From the NCBI RefSeq assembly GCF_026230105.1, contig NC_079476.1:39980559-40044558 (forward strand): a stretch of DNA of 64,000 nucleotides, read 5' to 3'. The notes below the pieces were generated by a model that was not told the DNA's origin, searched no databases, and saw only the letters and a program-made list of their open reading frames with translations. Below, piece after piece: positions 1 through 12,769 of the stretch. Source of the stretch: Diorhabda sublineata (lineage: Eukaryota; Arthropoda; Insecta; Coleoptera; Chrysomelidae). Each line of letters opens with the position of its first letter. Within the stretch, counting starts at the first letter, position 1. Made by a program: the position numbers and the translations under genes.

Positions 1-138
1 AATGCTTGGTTAAGATTATCCATTATTATCCATTATCAGCCACCAATAACTCCTGAGGTGCTTTTTGGAGTATCTTTTTACCATGTTTCGGAGTCAACAA
101 CACCAAGAGATCGCTTTAGAGTGTTAATGATGATGTAG
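1..138 (+). other. Unidentified open stretch entering from the left edge
   Basis: Frame 1 is open from the first base to a TAG at 136-138, about 45 codons without an internal stop in otherwise stop-dense DNA. The translation includes PPITPEVLFGVSFYHVSES. It has no ATG at its beginning, so if coding it would be the 3' end of an exon or of a transposon gene that starts outside the window. I do not recognise the family. Chance is also possible for an open run of this length. Confidence 0.15.
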
Positions 139-3100
139 AAGATCGTAAATCCAAATAATCTTCATTCATATACACTAAATAAGATTATTTTTAGATAGAT
201 CATTATCTGAATCTAATATTTTCATGTACTAAAAACGATTAATATCAATGGAGTGATTTGTTCAGTCAATTTTCATCAAATAAAGAAGGAAAAGAAAAAT
301 AAACAGATGAAAAATCGAGATCACAATGAGCCTTAAATTTCGGTTAAGATTCTTGATTTAGTCGGCGCCATATGGCGGTTTTTATTAATAGCCGGTGTAA
401 TAATAAAAATACGGGACAAAATCTGTTAAAACGGCTCAAGCCACAAAACGGAAATGACTCCGACCGCAACACGCGAACACCACCAAGCATATTCAAGTGA
501 TAAGTAATTGCTTATTGAAAATATTTCATTTTTCATTTGTAATAAAATATATTTTCAATACATAACACGCAACTCATTCAAATTCTGTAATCTTTCTTCT
601 TCCTAGTTTATTCTATTCTCTGTCATTTATCTAGTCGAATATTTAAACCATTTCCATAGATTTCATATATAAAATAAATTTACCATAAACTATGAGGATT
701 TGATCAAGGATATTTGTTTTTTCGAAAAATCATTGAAGAATTTGAGAGAATCAAAAATTAGAGCGTTGGTGGATCAATCAAAGACTGAAATAATACTCAA
801 TAGTATACTCTAAGATAAAAAGGATGATGAAGGAATGATTTTTAGCACCAGGCCATTGAAAATTATGGAAAAAACAATAGAAGCTTTTAATTAAATGAAG
901 CAGATTGCTATTATCATAACATGATACAGAAGAAATTGATAACGTTATCGATTAGACTATAGACATCATTCAGTTGACACAGAATTAGATTCCGGAAATT
1001 TAAGTTTTAAACGGATAACGATAGATTTGACTGGACATTTCCCACAAATAAATGGACGTGGACTTATGCACTTTCCAATCAGGTGTAGAGCTAAAAGTGT
1101 TTAATCGATTCGGTGCAACGTTGGAAGTGTTCTGGATGATTTGCTAGATCTTGAGAATTAGGAAGACCATTTTGCACAACTTATCGAACGGAAGCATGGA
1201 ATGATTCAATAGAATCTTAGAGAGCTACGATTACATCCATATCATATTCCTAGCACGCTCAATTTTATTTGGAATCAACAGAGAAAGAAAAATACTGTAC
1301 CAAATACTATTTTAGTAGTTTCCGGGATGCAGTTATAGTAGTTCCTCACAGTACAAATTGTGCAGAGACGGTAAATGAAAATCCTGACCTTTTATATACG
1401 AGATAAGGCAAAAAGGGCCAATGAAAATGTGGGAAAATATAAAGGGTGTAATTTGTGGAACAAAATTTTCTTATATTTATCTCTAATTGCGACCAAGTTA
1501 AAGGTATAATCAATTTAGTTTTTTTATTATCAAAGTTCTTCAACGATGGTTATTTAAAACGTAATTTATAGTTTTGCTTTCAACTATATTTTATATTCAA
1601 AGTTGGCATCGTAAGAAGAGAAACGTTAATTTATTGTGTTTTGTATAGGAGCGTACATGTTTTTGCAAATATAATGTCATTGGAGTGAATTCTTGCCTTA
1701 TTATTTCTATAAATTGACTAATGAAGTAGACAGATGCTTACAGTCATCGTAAGACGTTGAGATGAAGGGCTGAAAACGTGAAACTAGAATTGATTGGAGC
1801 GAAAAATACAGAAAAGCTGTGAAAATTGGGATATGATACATTTCAAAAATTGACCTTTGATTGTTGATTGATAATTCAAAGATGTTCATTGAAGAAGCAA
1901 ACAAAAATCTTACTGAATAATAACGATACATAAAGATTTGATTGAATTTGTGTCGAAAGCTTTCCAATAACACCAAATGAAATGAGTGCTGACGATTTGA
2001 TTTGACTAGGGTTTAAAAATGATGAAAAGTGAAGAAAAAATAATGGGATGAAACCCATTGAAAAATGAGGGGGATTTAATTAAAATGAAAGACAAAAGGG
2101 AATGTTTTTATGGGTGCAACAATAGCTCCATTTCAAAAACACCAGCTAACAAATCACTCAACAAAACAATCTTTCGACGTACTGAACAACCAAAAATCAA
2201 TATCCGCAACATTTACTCGAAGTTGCTCGAACCCTCTAAGGGGAAGCAACTTGGCTCTTAGAAGCAACATAATTCTGCAACCATTTATACCACTGGCAAA
2301 TTTAGAATAAAGCTTGCGTCTTATAGACCAAGACTTAACCTCAAAAGAAAATAAACCAAACAATCAATAAAAGGACAAATTAAACTGTACAAAACAACTT
2401 AAATTCCAGGAACAACAAGTACATACAAAACTACAAAAGTACTACAAATATAACAAAATATCTTATTGAGAAAATTATTTACAAAAAGAAATTACGAAAG
2501 TTACAAATTACGAAAGCTGTGAGTAGTTAAAACGTTACAATATATAGTAAAACTACAATTTTTAAGGAAAAAGTTGTAGGTGTAATTTTTATATTTATAC
2601 TTGTTTCAAATAACCTCAAAATGTGTGTGAAAAATTGAAATAACCAAATTTTTGGTTTTTAATTTTTATCTCTTACCAGAAACATTTTTGTTTTCATGAA
2701 ATTAAGTGAAAACTCACCTTATTATGTCCCAAATATACTGTGATTTATTTATTCTGAAATATTTATTTTTTCATCTTATTTTCAATTAAAAGAAATAATT
2801 TCAGACGAAAATTCTCTTGTCAAAATATCCACTTTTGTTAATAAGTTGAATGAATTTTTTGTTCGTCGGAATTTCTATTTTCTATTGATGAGAAAAATAT
2901 ATTCATCACCATGGTGAACTTTCCCAGAAAAGGTAAAAAAAAACGGAAAAAAGTCGAATTTTAATTATTTTTTAATAATTGCGTACAATTTTTAGATATT
3001 CATTACAATTTTAGACGGAAATTACAGTGAAAGTTTTCACAAAATTTCGTGAAATGTTTTTTCTGATAGATAAAATGGAAAAACAAATAATTTTTCATAA

Positions 3101-4320
3101 AATATTTAAGGTTATGTGATAAAATAGTGAATATGAAAGTTGTATACCCGCAAAACACACCCCTTTTGCCCTTCCCGATCTCAAATCGCCCTTAAATCAT
3201 GTTTTTCTTGTTTATTATATTTTGTTTCTTTTCCAATGGGTTCCATCCTACTATTATTTTTGTTTGGTTCCAAAATTTATTGACCGTGGTCTAGAAGAGT
3301 ACTTCTTAGAAAGCCGTTAACCACGACTCACTGTAACAGTGTATAGAAGGGTGGAAATTGAATTACTACTAACAGCAAATGTCGAAGAAATAACATCAGC
3401 CTCAAGCATGCCAAAAAAAAAAGAAATTAATTTTCTCTTGTCAAATTGAATCCGATCTAACTGACTTGAACCAATATTTCTTATCTGTTTTGTTAGTACC
3501 CTAACAAATCAACAATTTTTCATAAATATTATCATCCCCATCATCATGATGTTAATTATTTAAGACGATGATTATCGATAAACGACTTAAATATTTTCCT
3601 TGAGGAATCCAGATGCACGGAATACCAATTTGTTACTAGTTTTTGAACAAATGCAAATCACGAACTACGTATTTATATGTGCATTGAAACCCGTGAGATT
3701 TTGCTATTCTAATGGCGATGATATATCTTTAGAATGGCTTGGAAGTAAGAGATTTCTAAAGAAAATAAAGAAAGTAACATTCGCATTAAGTCCACGGATT
3801 TTATAACTGCAATACAAATAAATATCATTTTTCTGTACATACAGAAAACAAATGTCTTGAAATTTACATATTTATTCATTTATTTTAAAATTTGATAAGA
3901 GAGGTAATGCATTTTAGGTCGTTAGAGATTTCGAGACCATCATACATCAATTCTACTTGCAAAATTTGCTTCATAGAAGGTTTTTTTTTTGATTACGTGG
4001 ACATAAAATAATAAATTCAGTATATATATTTCGTAAAATCACTGTTATTATACAATTTGTTTATTATTTTTTCAGTAAATATTTGTTCGTAAGGTTCTTA
4101 GGAAGCTTGTTTTAAAAAATCTGACACTTTTTATGATCCGGCAACACGTAGGTACCGTAAGGACTTATTTATGCATTCTACTGTATTGGTAAAGGGTTTG
4201 ATGTGGTAAATTATTTCGAAAATAATCCCGTCCCACTATATCTTTCACATCTTGTAGGATTATTTAACTAAAAACGATTCTACTTGTGACTATTTTACTT
4301 AGGTTAGTGTTTTTGTTTCT
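139..4320. other. AT-rich region without recognisable genes
   Basis: I see nothing that can be assigned to a gene or named repeat. Short overlapping frames on both strands around 2058-2363 give unrelated peptides and are probably chance. The stretch 840-1340 is less AT-biased than its surroundings and reads as stop-interrupted possible coding relic, but no motif is recognisable. Long A and T runs are frequent. Confidence 0.5.
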
Positions 4321-4321
4321 T

Positions 4322-5490
4322 ATGGACCAATAAAAAGCAGAAGGATGGGCTTAAGAATGAGGTAAAAAAACTCAATCTTTTCTCTTTTTTGAGCACACAA
4401 TTATTCCTAATAGAGAGGTTTTCCTTCTTACGTGTTTCTAGTGGGTACCGCATTTTTCAAAGTTAATAAAAAGCGGAAAATTATCAAGATATACATAAAA
4501 CTAAGTTGAAAAGTTTCCTTATTAACATGGACGACTCATTCTTTTCTCTTGCAACAAGAGCTCTTTTTGTTGAGCACATAATTTTTTCAAATAGAGCGTT
4601 TTTCATTCTTACATGTTTCTAGTGGGTACCGCATTTTTCAAAGCCAATAAAAAGTAGAAAATTATCATAAAACTAAGATAAAAAGATTCCCTATTAACAT
4701 GGACGACTCATTCTAATCTCTTACAAGGAGAGCTCCTTTTGTTGAGTACAAAATCTTTCCAAATAAAGCGTTTTTCATTCTTACGTGTTTCTAGCGATTA
4801 CCGCATTTTTCAAAGTTAATAAAAAGCGGAAAATTAGCAAGATATACATAAAACTAAGATGAAAAGTTTCCCTATTAACATGGACGATTCATTCTTTTCT
4901 CTTACAAGGAGAGCTCCTTTTGCTGAGCATACAATTTTTCCAAATAGAGCGGTTTTCCTTTTTACGTATTTCTAGCGGGTACCGCATCTTTCAAAGCCAA
5001 TAAAAAGCAAAAAATTGGCATAAAACTAGGATAAAAAGATTCCCTACCAACGTGGACGGCTCATTCTTTTCTCTTGCAAGAATAGCTCCTTTTGTTGGGC
5101 ATACCTTTTTTCCAAATAGAGCGGTTTTCCTTTTTACGTATTTCTAGCGGGTACCGCATCTTTCAAAGCCAATAAAAACCAAAAAATTGGCATAAAACTA
5201 GGATAAAAAGATTCCCTACCAACGTGGACGGCTCATTCTTTTCTCTTGCAAGAATAGCTCCTTTTGTTGGGCATACCTTTTTTCCAAATAGAGCGGTTTT
5301 CCTTTTTACGTATTTCTAGCGGATACCGCATTTTTCAAAGTTAATAAAAAGCTGATAATTATAATAATATTGATAAAACTAAAATAAAAAAAAAAACTTT
5401 CATCATCATAGAAGATTCAATCGTGTCTGCAGCAAGAAGAGCTCCTTTTTTTGACCATACAATTATTCCGTATAGAGGAAAGTGGATAAG
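4322..5490. repeat. Tandem satellite, six units spaced mainly 181/172 bp alternately
   Basis: A conserved landmark (ctag, then gtgggtaccgcat or a close variant) recurs at 4441, 4622, 4794, 4975, 5147 and 5319. The spacings are 181, 172, 181, 172 and 172 bp. The longer units carry an extra caagatata block after the aaaatta segment; the shorter ones lack it, so the array is built mostly from a two-unit (~353 bp) dimer. Other landmarks in every unit are caaagccaataaaaag, a gactcattcttttctc-like block and agagctccttttgttgag. The units starting at 4975 and 5147 are almost identical, which points to a recent duplication. Degraded partial units flank both ends (from about 4322 and up to about 5490). 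No coding potential is apparent. Confidence 0.9.
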
Positions 5491-6566
5491 AAATAATGAG
5501 TGTTCATAATTTCCCATAGTAAATTGGAAAAAAAAATATGTACGCCATTGGGCGGTATTGACCCTCAATGGTATTAAAAAGATCTTTCTTCACATTAACA
5601 ATAAGTAGACTGTACCAGCTAAATTTATAAAACATATCTACAACACGAGTAAACGTTATCCATCAGTATTTTAGTTATGCTAATATTTTCGTAGTATTAA
5701 CTATAAAAAAATTAGTGAAAATTATTTTACTGTTTCACTTATGTCCATGAAAATGTAGAAACGTCCATTAAATTCGAGCAAACACTTAAAATAACTACCA
5801 TTAACTATCGAGGAGACGAAGATGATGAGACAGACTGCCAACATATGGTAGCCAAACTTTCATAAATCCTAGCAGATTATAAAATAACAATGATATGTTA
5901 TATTTTAATATCCGAAATAAACAAATAAACTGTTAGATAGTGTTTATGGTTCCTTTCTACAATTCTGTCGGAATAAATATTATGACTAAATACAACCGAA
6001 TGCGTTGATGTTCAACAAACTGTAAAATATTTTTTTATTGTCACGAGTCGATTTTAATGTGACACACATGGCACGTTTGTCATTTTTTTTTTCTTTATAA
6101 TGGAGCCTATTCCCCTAGCGCTATTGATTTTGTGTAATGAGATGGGAAATTAATTTACTTAATTTTTATACGGTTGTAAAGTGCATAGCATATGTCCCGA
6201 AAAAGGGGCACTCGTAAATTTGATGTTTGGAAATTATGTAAATTGAAGTCACACAGACTTCTAATATACGTCAATCAAGGGAAGTAAGTCGCTTTCAATA
6301 TAAATTGTTTGTTCAAAATTCAATAAACTATATAATTATTCAAGGAATTAATCTCCCAAAGAAAATTTCATTTAATAATTATGCAGTTGCATAAAATAAG
6401 ATTGCACATTTTATTTTTTTCCTATATACTCTAAAGCAAAGGTTTCTAAATTAGTCCGGGGAGTAAGTAAGATTAAAAAATGTAGGGGTCACCGCCTTTC
6501 TAGATTTCTAGCCAAATCCTGAAAGCTCCAAACGCAGCTTGCAAGCACAATTGAAAGCTCTAAAAT
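5491..6566. other. AT-rich region, nothing recognised
   Basis: No gene, transposon motif or tandem repeat could be supported here. Confidence 0.5.
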
Positions 6567-7046
6567 TTAATGGTATTTTTGCTTATAACTTTTTCTGACG
6601 TACTCGCACAAAAAAATCGTAGAGATCAAATTCATAGGAAATTTCATGCCACACAAGATGACGGAAGTCGATTTGTGAAGTGAAATGAAAATTTTTTCGA
6701 CTTGAAATTTTCCAAAATATGAAAATGTTTTCGAAAGGACGTTTATTAACTGGCAATCATACTGAAAATAGTCGCATCGAGATAAAAATATAGGGAAACC
6801 TAGACTGTTTGTTAAGGAAAATTTACGTTCTTCCAGATTAGGAAAATTCAAAATGGCAGCCGGAAAAATCGTATATAAATCCTTTTTATCAAACAAGCGT
6901 CCTTTTGGAAACATTAACGATATCGAAACGAGTTTGATTACAATGGATAGGAAACCCATCTTCTCATTATTTTTTGATAAATTGTATAAAAATAACCGCA
7001 TTACATTTGAAGAAAAAGACAGTGTTTCCCTATAAGGAAAATTCAC
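6567..7046 (-). other. Unassigned 159-codon open frame
   Basis: One of the longest ATG-to-stop frames in the window. The translation is rich in F, L, S and K, as expected from AT-rich DNA. It shows no domain, signal peptide or catalytic motif that I know. The underlying DNA contains phrases that look internally repeated, such as gggaaac and tttccctat near 6790 and 7025 and ggaaaatt several times. This suggests part of an interspersed repeat rather than a host gene. A real gene is possible but unlikely. Confidence 0.12.
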
Positions 7047-7956
7047 TTTCTCAAACTTCAGTGATTGCCATGGCTAAAATTGATGAATTAAACTTCGAAT
7101 TTATTGTCCACTTATTGTACTCAATAGTTCTGGCCCCCATCGACTTTTTCCTTTTCCCAACCTCAAAGTTTTATTTGTAGGAAAGAGATTTTCATTATAC
7201 GAAGGTGTTTTCCTATACGTAAATACCTATTTTGATGAGAAAGATTGCTACCGTTATTTAAAAGGGTTGAAAATAGAAAAGTTTGTGGCGAAAAAAAATT
7301 TGTTTGGTTGGATACTTTTCAGACAATTATCGAGATAATATAGTTCAATTCAGCTCAGTTAACAATTCATGAATATATGACACAGTTTCTCAAAAATAAT
7401 TTTCAAATGTATCTCAATTTTACGATGGATGAAAAAGCTAAAAAGTTTTTCTGTATATTGAATACGTTTCTTATTTGTCTGTATCGAATTTAGAAATTAA
7501 CGGTATATGTCACACTAATAAAAATCAATTATAATGTAAGGTAAATCAAGATAGGGCACTATCAACAATCGCATTTTTCTGTACAACAGTACAATTAGCA
7601 TAATAAACAAAGCGAACGATTTTAATCCAAAGTATTACAAATTTAGTTTTATAGAGCTATAAATCACAGCTATAAAATGAAATTTACACGTGTTTGGCAT
7701 GCATTTATAATAACTTCCGTTAATTTTTCACAATGTGCGAAATATGATCAGTAATTTATAATTATTTAATGGACAATATCAATTATAGTTAAATAGCGAA
7801 CAACTTAATTGATAAAAAATTCGTTTGTACTTCATCTTTGATGTGGTATGAACTAATTTCCACAAATCTAGATCGAATATTTCACATGTAGTTTCTTCAT
7901 AATTTTTAATAAGAAATAATATAATATGAAGTGGTATAGAGCCCGTTTGCACTGAA

Positions 7957-8487
7957 TTATGTTGAGTATGAGTATCTGCTAGAGCAAGGGATTTTATATC
8001 CTTTGCAGAAGCTGTTTTTACGACGACCAAAGTAGCTGAATGAAGACTTGTATAAACTATCTGTTAGTGGTTGATATGAACTTGATTCATAGGAGTAAAA
8101 ATGAAAAAATTTTCGTGTTCTAACAATTAAAACTGCGACGTCTAGGGTTGAACGTAGTTTACGAAGAATGCTTGACCAAACAATGGAAATTTTCTCAAAT
8201 AATAATCGAAAATTCCATAAAATACTAGTTAGTTTAGGCAGAAAGCATCTATTCAATTGTCTGACTTTTTTGGGAAAGAACAAAACTCTTTTCTTCACTA
8301 AATGCATGGTTTTTTCAATTGTTCGTGTTGCAGGTTGGAAATAATGCAGCCGCAGTTGTAACATCCAGCGAAAGTTGTAACGAAAGTTACAAAAAAAAAA
8401 CAATAAAAAGCAATAAATGATATACCGAAAGAAATATATCACCATATCTGCGAAAAATCGGACGTTCCTTTCACTACTCGTTTTCAT
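7957..8487 (-). other. Longest open frame in the window, unassigned
   Basis: A 176-codon frame, the longest ATG-to-stop frame here. The N-terminal third contains a very hydrophobic run (FFRYIIYCFLLFFFCNF, about residues 20-36) that could be read as a membrane segment. The remainder is basic and rich in R, K, S and Y with no motif I recognise. No transposase or reverse transcriptase signature is seen on either strand. It may be chance in AT-rich DNA or a fast-evolving or repeat-borne frame. Confidence 0.15.
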
Positions 8488-8710
8488 TCGCTTTTCTTTA
8501 GCCTATCGCAGTACAAATCACTACACCGTCCACCACAACTCGAGCCCTGCAGAGGAGTAATTCCTATATCAGGGCCAAACATAATGATTCCCTTCTTTCG
8601 CGTTAGCGTTTCCTCTTTTTTTTTTTAAATCATCAATAGGAATTCCAAAAGTCTATAGTCAGGACCTTATTGGTGTTGGAAAAAAAAAGTTTTTGCTCTC
8701 TTTTGATCAC

Positions 8711-8745
8711 CAGGGCCGATCCTAGAAGGTGGGCAGTGCAGTGCA
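8711..8745 (+). mobile_element. Isolated hAT-type terminal sequence
   Basis: The sequence cagggccgatcctagaag followed by gtgggcagtgc begins at 8711. It has the layout of a hAT terminal inverted repeat (CAG, G/C-rich, CCTA, GGTGGGC). It closely parallels the terminus at 18011 read on the minus strand (cagtggcggactaataggt, then gggc). No matching opposite end or 8-bp target duplication was found nearby, so this is a truncated or eroded element extending to the right. Confidence 0.5.
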
Positions 8746-10220
8746 TCGTATTTCTCAAAATAAAATTACAAAGATCGAATGAATACTCAAGTTCGATTTT
8801 TTCGAGAGCGTTTAAAACTTGTAGTGTGAAATGTGGTGGTCCGTTATTGTCTACTCTTTATAGACATTTCAGAGCAGAATTTATTGCAGACGCTTTTTTG
8901 GTTATCAGAGATATATCAGAGTTATACATGACTTCTTTGTAGATTTAAAACTTCATACATAATTATTTAGTATCAAGGATTATTGTCTTGAGTAAAATTC
9001 TTCGAAATCTTAAATTGAATATCGTGGAGTGTATTCAAGGCTTGGAAAGATATTTAGGTACTAGATTAGGAACATTTATTCGATTTGCAAGGGTAGTAAT
9101 GAATCAGTTTCAAATTATTTCAAGCAGATCAAGCAATATCTTTATTTTGCAAATCACGCAATTTTTTCGAAGAAGATTCAACTTATTATTTTCCCTGCAT
9201 GAAGATATCAAATTAAAGATACAAAAGGAAGAAAATAATGTAAAATATATATTTTGGTGTAATCCTCTTCAATGAAATAACTTTCTATTCTATAACAAAT
9301 TGTTTCATTGAAATTGTTGATAAATTTGTGTCCCACAAAAACAAAAGTTAGTTAATATATTTATAAATACTTCATAAAAGGTTCTACCTCATTCGTACCT
9401 TCGTGTTTTTTCATTATGAATGTTTATTTCATCGTTGTCATTGATACTTTGATTATTTTTAAAGATATAAAAATATCAGTTCGAATTTTAATCACCAGCC
9501 AACTCTATAATTTTTATATAACTTTTCCCCGTTGTTTTTCCGATTTATATGAGTATTTATCTATTTATTCCATATGAAACATAGTGGAAACTAACTATAG
9601 TAGTAGCTACATAATTGTGAATATCTGAAAACTAACTTCAACCTTCCTCGTATATGTTAGCGATTTATCAAGCAAGTTTATTGTTTTCTGCGTGTACAAA
9701 TAAATTCTTTATTATTCCCTAATTTAATTCACGATCATTATAATCGTTTTGTGTGAAATTCAAATTTTTTGTTCGAAATCTTCAAACGGATTTAAAGGTA
9801 AACAACTGAAAATTTTGTTTATACCTTTCGATATAATGCCATTTAGACCCTAATGCACCCCTTTCTAATTAAAAATACGCTAGGATCTGAAAATAGATAT
9901 TAATTAAAGAAAAAGATTTATTCTAGACGTCAAAAATAACCCACGCCGATCTGAATGTTAGATTAAATCAAAGGTAATAAAATGCGGGCATTTTAGAAGC
10001 CGGATTTCTTGATTCAGATACGATAAAGTGTTTCTATTTCTTGTAATTCATGAATTACAATCTTAAAACTATCTGCATTAGTATATACATAAACATTATA
10101 CTAAAAATACACGAAGACATACAACTTAAAGGGTAAGAATTCATTCAATAACATGCTGCTATTTTAGTTTCAATTCCAATAATGTAGGTGGTAGATTTTC
10201 TCATCTTTTCAAACAATATA
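8746..10220. other. AT-rich region; body of an eroded hAT element may occupy its start
   Basis: Sequence just right of the hAT-type end at 8711 may belong to that element but encodes nothing recognisable. A 95-codon plus-strand frame at 8988-9275 has no known motif. The remainder is anonymous. Confidence 0.4.
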
Positions 10221-10739
10221 CGCGGGTGGTTCAAACATAAACGGAAATTTTTGAATAAACGCTCAAAAAATCTAGTGTCATAGAAGTGGCTGCACTGAGA
10301 CCGTCATCGTTGTAGAAAAACTCATTCTAGAAGACCGACGCTGTATTGGAAGCGACATGGATCAAGAATTGGGCAAACTTTCAGCTAGATATGTACCAAG
10401 ACTTTTGAATTTTCGGCAGGAATTCACACGCTGGAAAGTTAACACGCAGCGGTATGAAGAAGAAATTTGGGTACACCATTATATTCTGGAAAATGCGTTT
10501 CTATGAAGTGGAAAAAGAAAGACGAAGACCGTCCAGTTTACTACGTGCCGATTTGTCGACAATTTCGTCCATGGAAAGAGACACTTGGTGGACCACAATT
10601 GCAAAGAAGATTGAAAATTAGAACCCTTTTTACGCGAATGGTGACATGACAATCCCAGAGATTTTTACGAAAAAGGCTTACGAAGAAGTTAATAAAATCT
10701 TTCATACTAAAATTCTGGTTTCTGTTTGTACCACCCTCG
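10221..10739 (+). mobile_element. Internally deleted mariner element with both inverted repeats
   Basis: Terminal inverted repeats are visible: cgcgggtggttcaaacataa at the left, and on the complement of the right end cgagggtggtacaaacagaa. They match over roughly 30 bp with a few differences and are bounded by TA on each side (10219-10220 and 10740-10741), the mariner target site. Between them a plus-strand mariner transposase relic can be read. LEDRRCIGSDMDQELGKLSA and then YVPRLL correspond to the second helix-turn-helix and linker. EEEIWVHHY corresponds to the region around the first catalytic Asp, which is replaced by Glu/Ile here. At about 520 bp the element is well under half the length of a full mariner (~1.3 kb), so the middle and most of the catalytic domain are deleted, and stops and frameshifts follow. 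Because the ends are intact it could have been mobilised in trans. Confidence 0.85.
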
Positions 10740-12740
10740 TAAGATATACAGTGTGTTTGTAAATGAATGATCGCTTATCTAAGGGCGACAGATAAAAATT
10801 ACGAAAAAATCACCAATTATTGTAACACAGAAGAATTTTTGATTAGAATAAATGACTTAGTCGCTAATACAATTTTTCTTTCAACTGTATAAACAAATCT
10901 TTGGAAGCTAATTGGTACAAACAAATTTTTGCAGCTTAGACCATGGATTATGTACTAAATGCAAACATATCTGTATTATCATTGAATCCTTATTCAAACG
11001 AAGCATTCAATATCTGAAACAGTTACGATCCCCATGTCCTGACATAGTCGCGTAGCCGATTTAGCCAAGGCAGTTTCACAAAAACTAGATACCCTCCCTA
11101 AGACAAAAAAACTATATACTGCACAACAGTATCTGACTAAAACGCATAATCCAGACCTTTAATCTTTAAACTATTGTTCAACGTAACAACTTTTACCATT
11201 ATTGATGAACAACTCTGGTCTTGCGGTGCAAGACCAAGGTCAGTGCCTCTAGACCGAGGTCAAGACCCAATAACTTTACTGAATAAGAAGAAAACTCAAA
11301 CAATCAAACAGCAAAAATGAAATACACCTTGTAGTCAATTCAAAAACTTGAAAAATAGAGGTAAAGTTCTTAATAATATGGATTCGGAATTACTTTTAGT
11401 AAAATGTTTTTGAAGAATTTTGATTCAGGAAGAAAATCGTTATTACCAAAATAAAGTGGTAAAGAATGAGACGTGTTGGACAAAAGTCATATCACCATTT
11501 TTCAATTGTTAACCAAGTAATATTCTACTCATCTCTGTTGGTATAAATAATTGGATTAAAGGTATAAATAATTAGCCTATAAATTTAAAACTTCGTAATG
11601 CCTTTTTGATATATAAACTTCAAAATATCCTGTGATAAATGTTCTTGTTCAGTTTACAAATTTGTTAATTATGATTATAATTATTGCAAAATCAAGTATC
11701 TGATGTTTTTCTGATTTGTTTATATAAATAAATTAAAATTTGACGCCTGAGTATTCTTACAGTGTAAATAAACTTAGTGAATCTCAAATCAAAATTACTC
11801 GATCCTTAAATTAAATTCAAGATTAAAGGCAAAACAGTTTTAACAATTATATCAATATTTCCTAAAGGTAAATTAAAAATTTCTTTTCTTAAAGTTGTCT
11901 ATGGAAGAACAGAATATTGGTCACCCTAAGATTCTTATCCAGTAAAAGAAGTTAGTATTCTAATAACTGATCACAATAAATCCAAAAAATCTGGAAATGA
12001 CTTATAACCCACAATCTACTGAATGTATAAACAATAACTGAACAGTTGGCAATCCTCCCGTTCCTTATTAATTAACTGTGAATGGATTTTCGAAAATTTA
12101 GTTCTTAATATACCCTTAACACATACAAACTTCGTGCTCGTCAATAAATTTGACAAAATATTTTTATCAATATACATTGTAGATAAAATAAATAATGTTG
12201 ACAATCCAGCAATCGTCTGCATCGAATAAAACTTTTTATTGGTACTATTGGTAATGAGAATCTCGTTTCTTTTTCTACGAGGATTTGTAAGAAACCGAAT
12301 AAGAACAACCATAAACTAATCCTATTTATATATAGTGAACACTCGCTATAAAATGTAACGTTACCAAAACATTAATTTTAAAACCTATTAACTATCCAAC
12401 TATCTAAGTTAAAGACACATATATATGAAATGCACCTTCTAGTGTATTTTCAAATGAACCTGTCAATAATTCTGTACTTTTGAAACGTATATGGAAAAAA
12501 TTTGTAATTAGTTGAGTAACTTATTTGTTGTATTCGTTCCCATAAAATTCAATTCACGTCAAATTAGCATTACAATTAAAAATAACGACACAAACCTTTT
12601 TTTTTAACCAATACGTGATCCAAATGTGAATGTTGATTGTTTAAAAAAAACATTTTAACCTAGTAATAAAAATTTACTGACGATATCGAGATTATTTTTC
12701 TAATTCAATTCGCTTGAAATGTTGGCCATCAAATTTACAT
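10740..12740. other. AT-rich region with a GGTC/GACC dyad cluster near 11.2 kb
   Basis: No gene is recognised. The only distinctive local structure is the dyad cluster at 11217-11267. A 98-codon minus-strand frame at 12016-12312 has no known motif. Confidence 0.4.
11217..11267. repeat. Perfect hairpin plus alternating GGTC/GACC motifs
   Basis: ggtcttgc, ggt, gcaagacc (11217-11235) is a perfect 8-bp inverted repeat with a 3-bp loop. It is followed directly by aaggtca, then tagaccgaggtcaagacc. GGTC or its complement occurs six times in about 50 bp. Two copies of AGGTCA-type half-sites (caaggtca and gaggtcaa) lie on the same strand about 19 bp apart start to start. These resemble nuclear-receptor half-sites, but function is inference only. 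Confidence 0.35.
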
Positions 12741-12769
12741 AATGAAAAAGAGTTTACGGAGTTCTCATG

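Noticed and set aside
4322..5490. CRISPR-like array
   Set aside because: Units are contiguous 172-181 bp repeats without unique spacers, in a eukaryotic context; this is satellite DNA.
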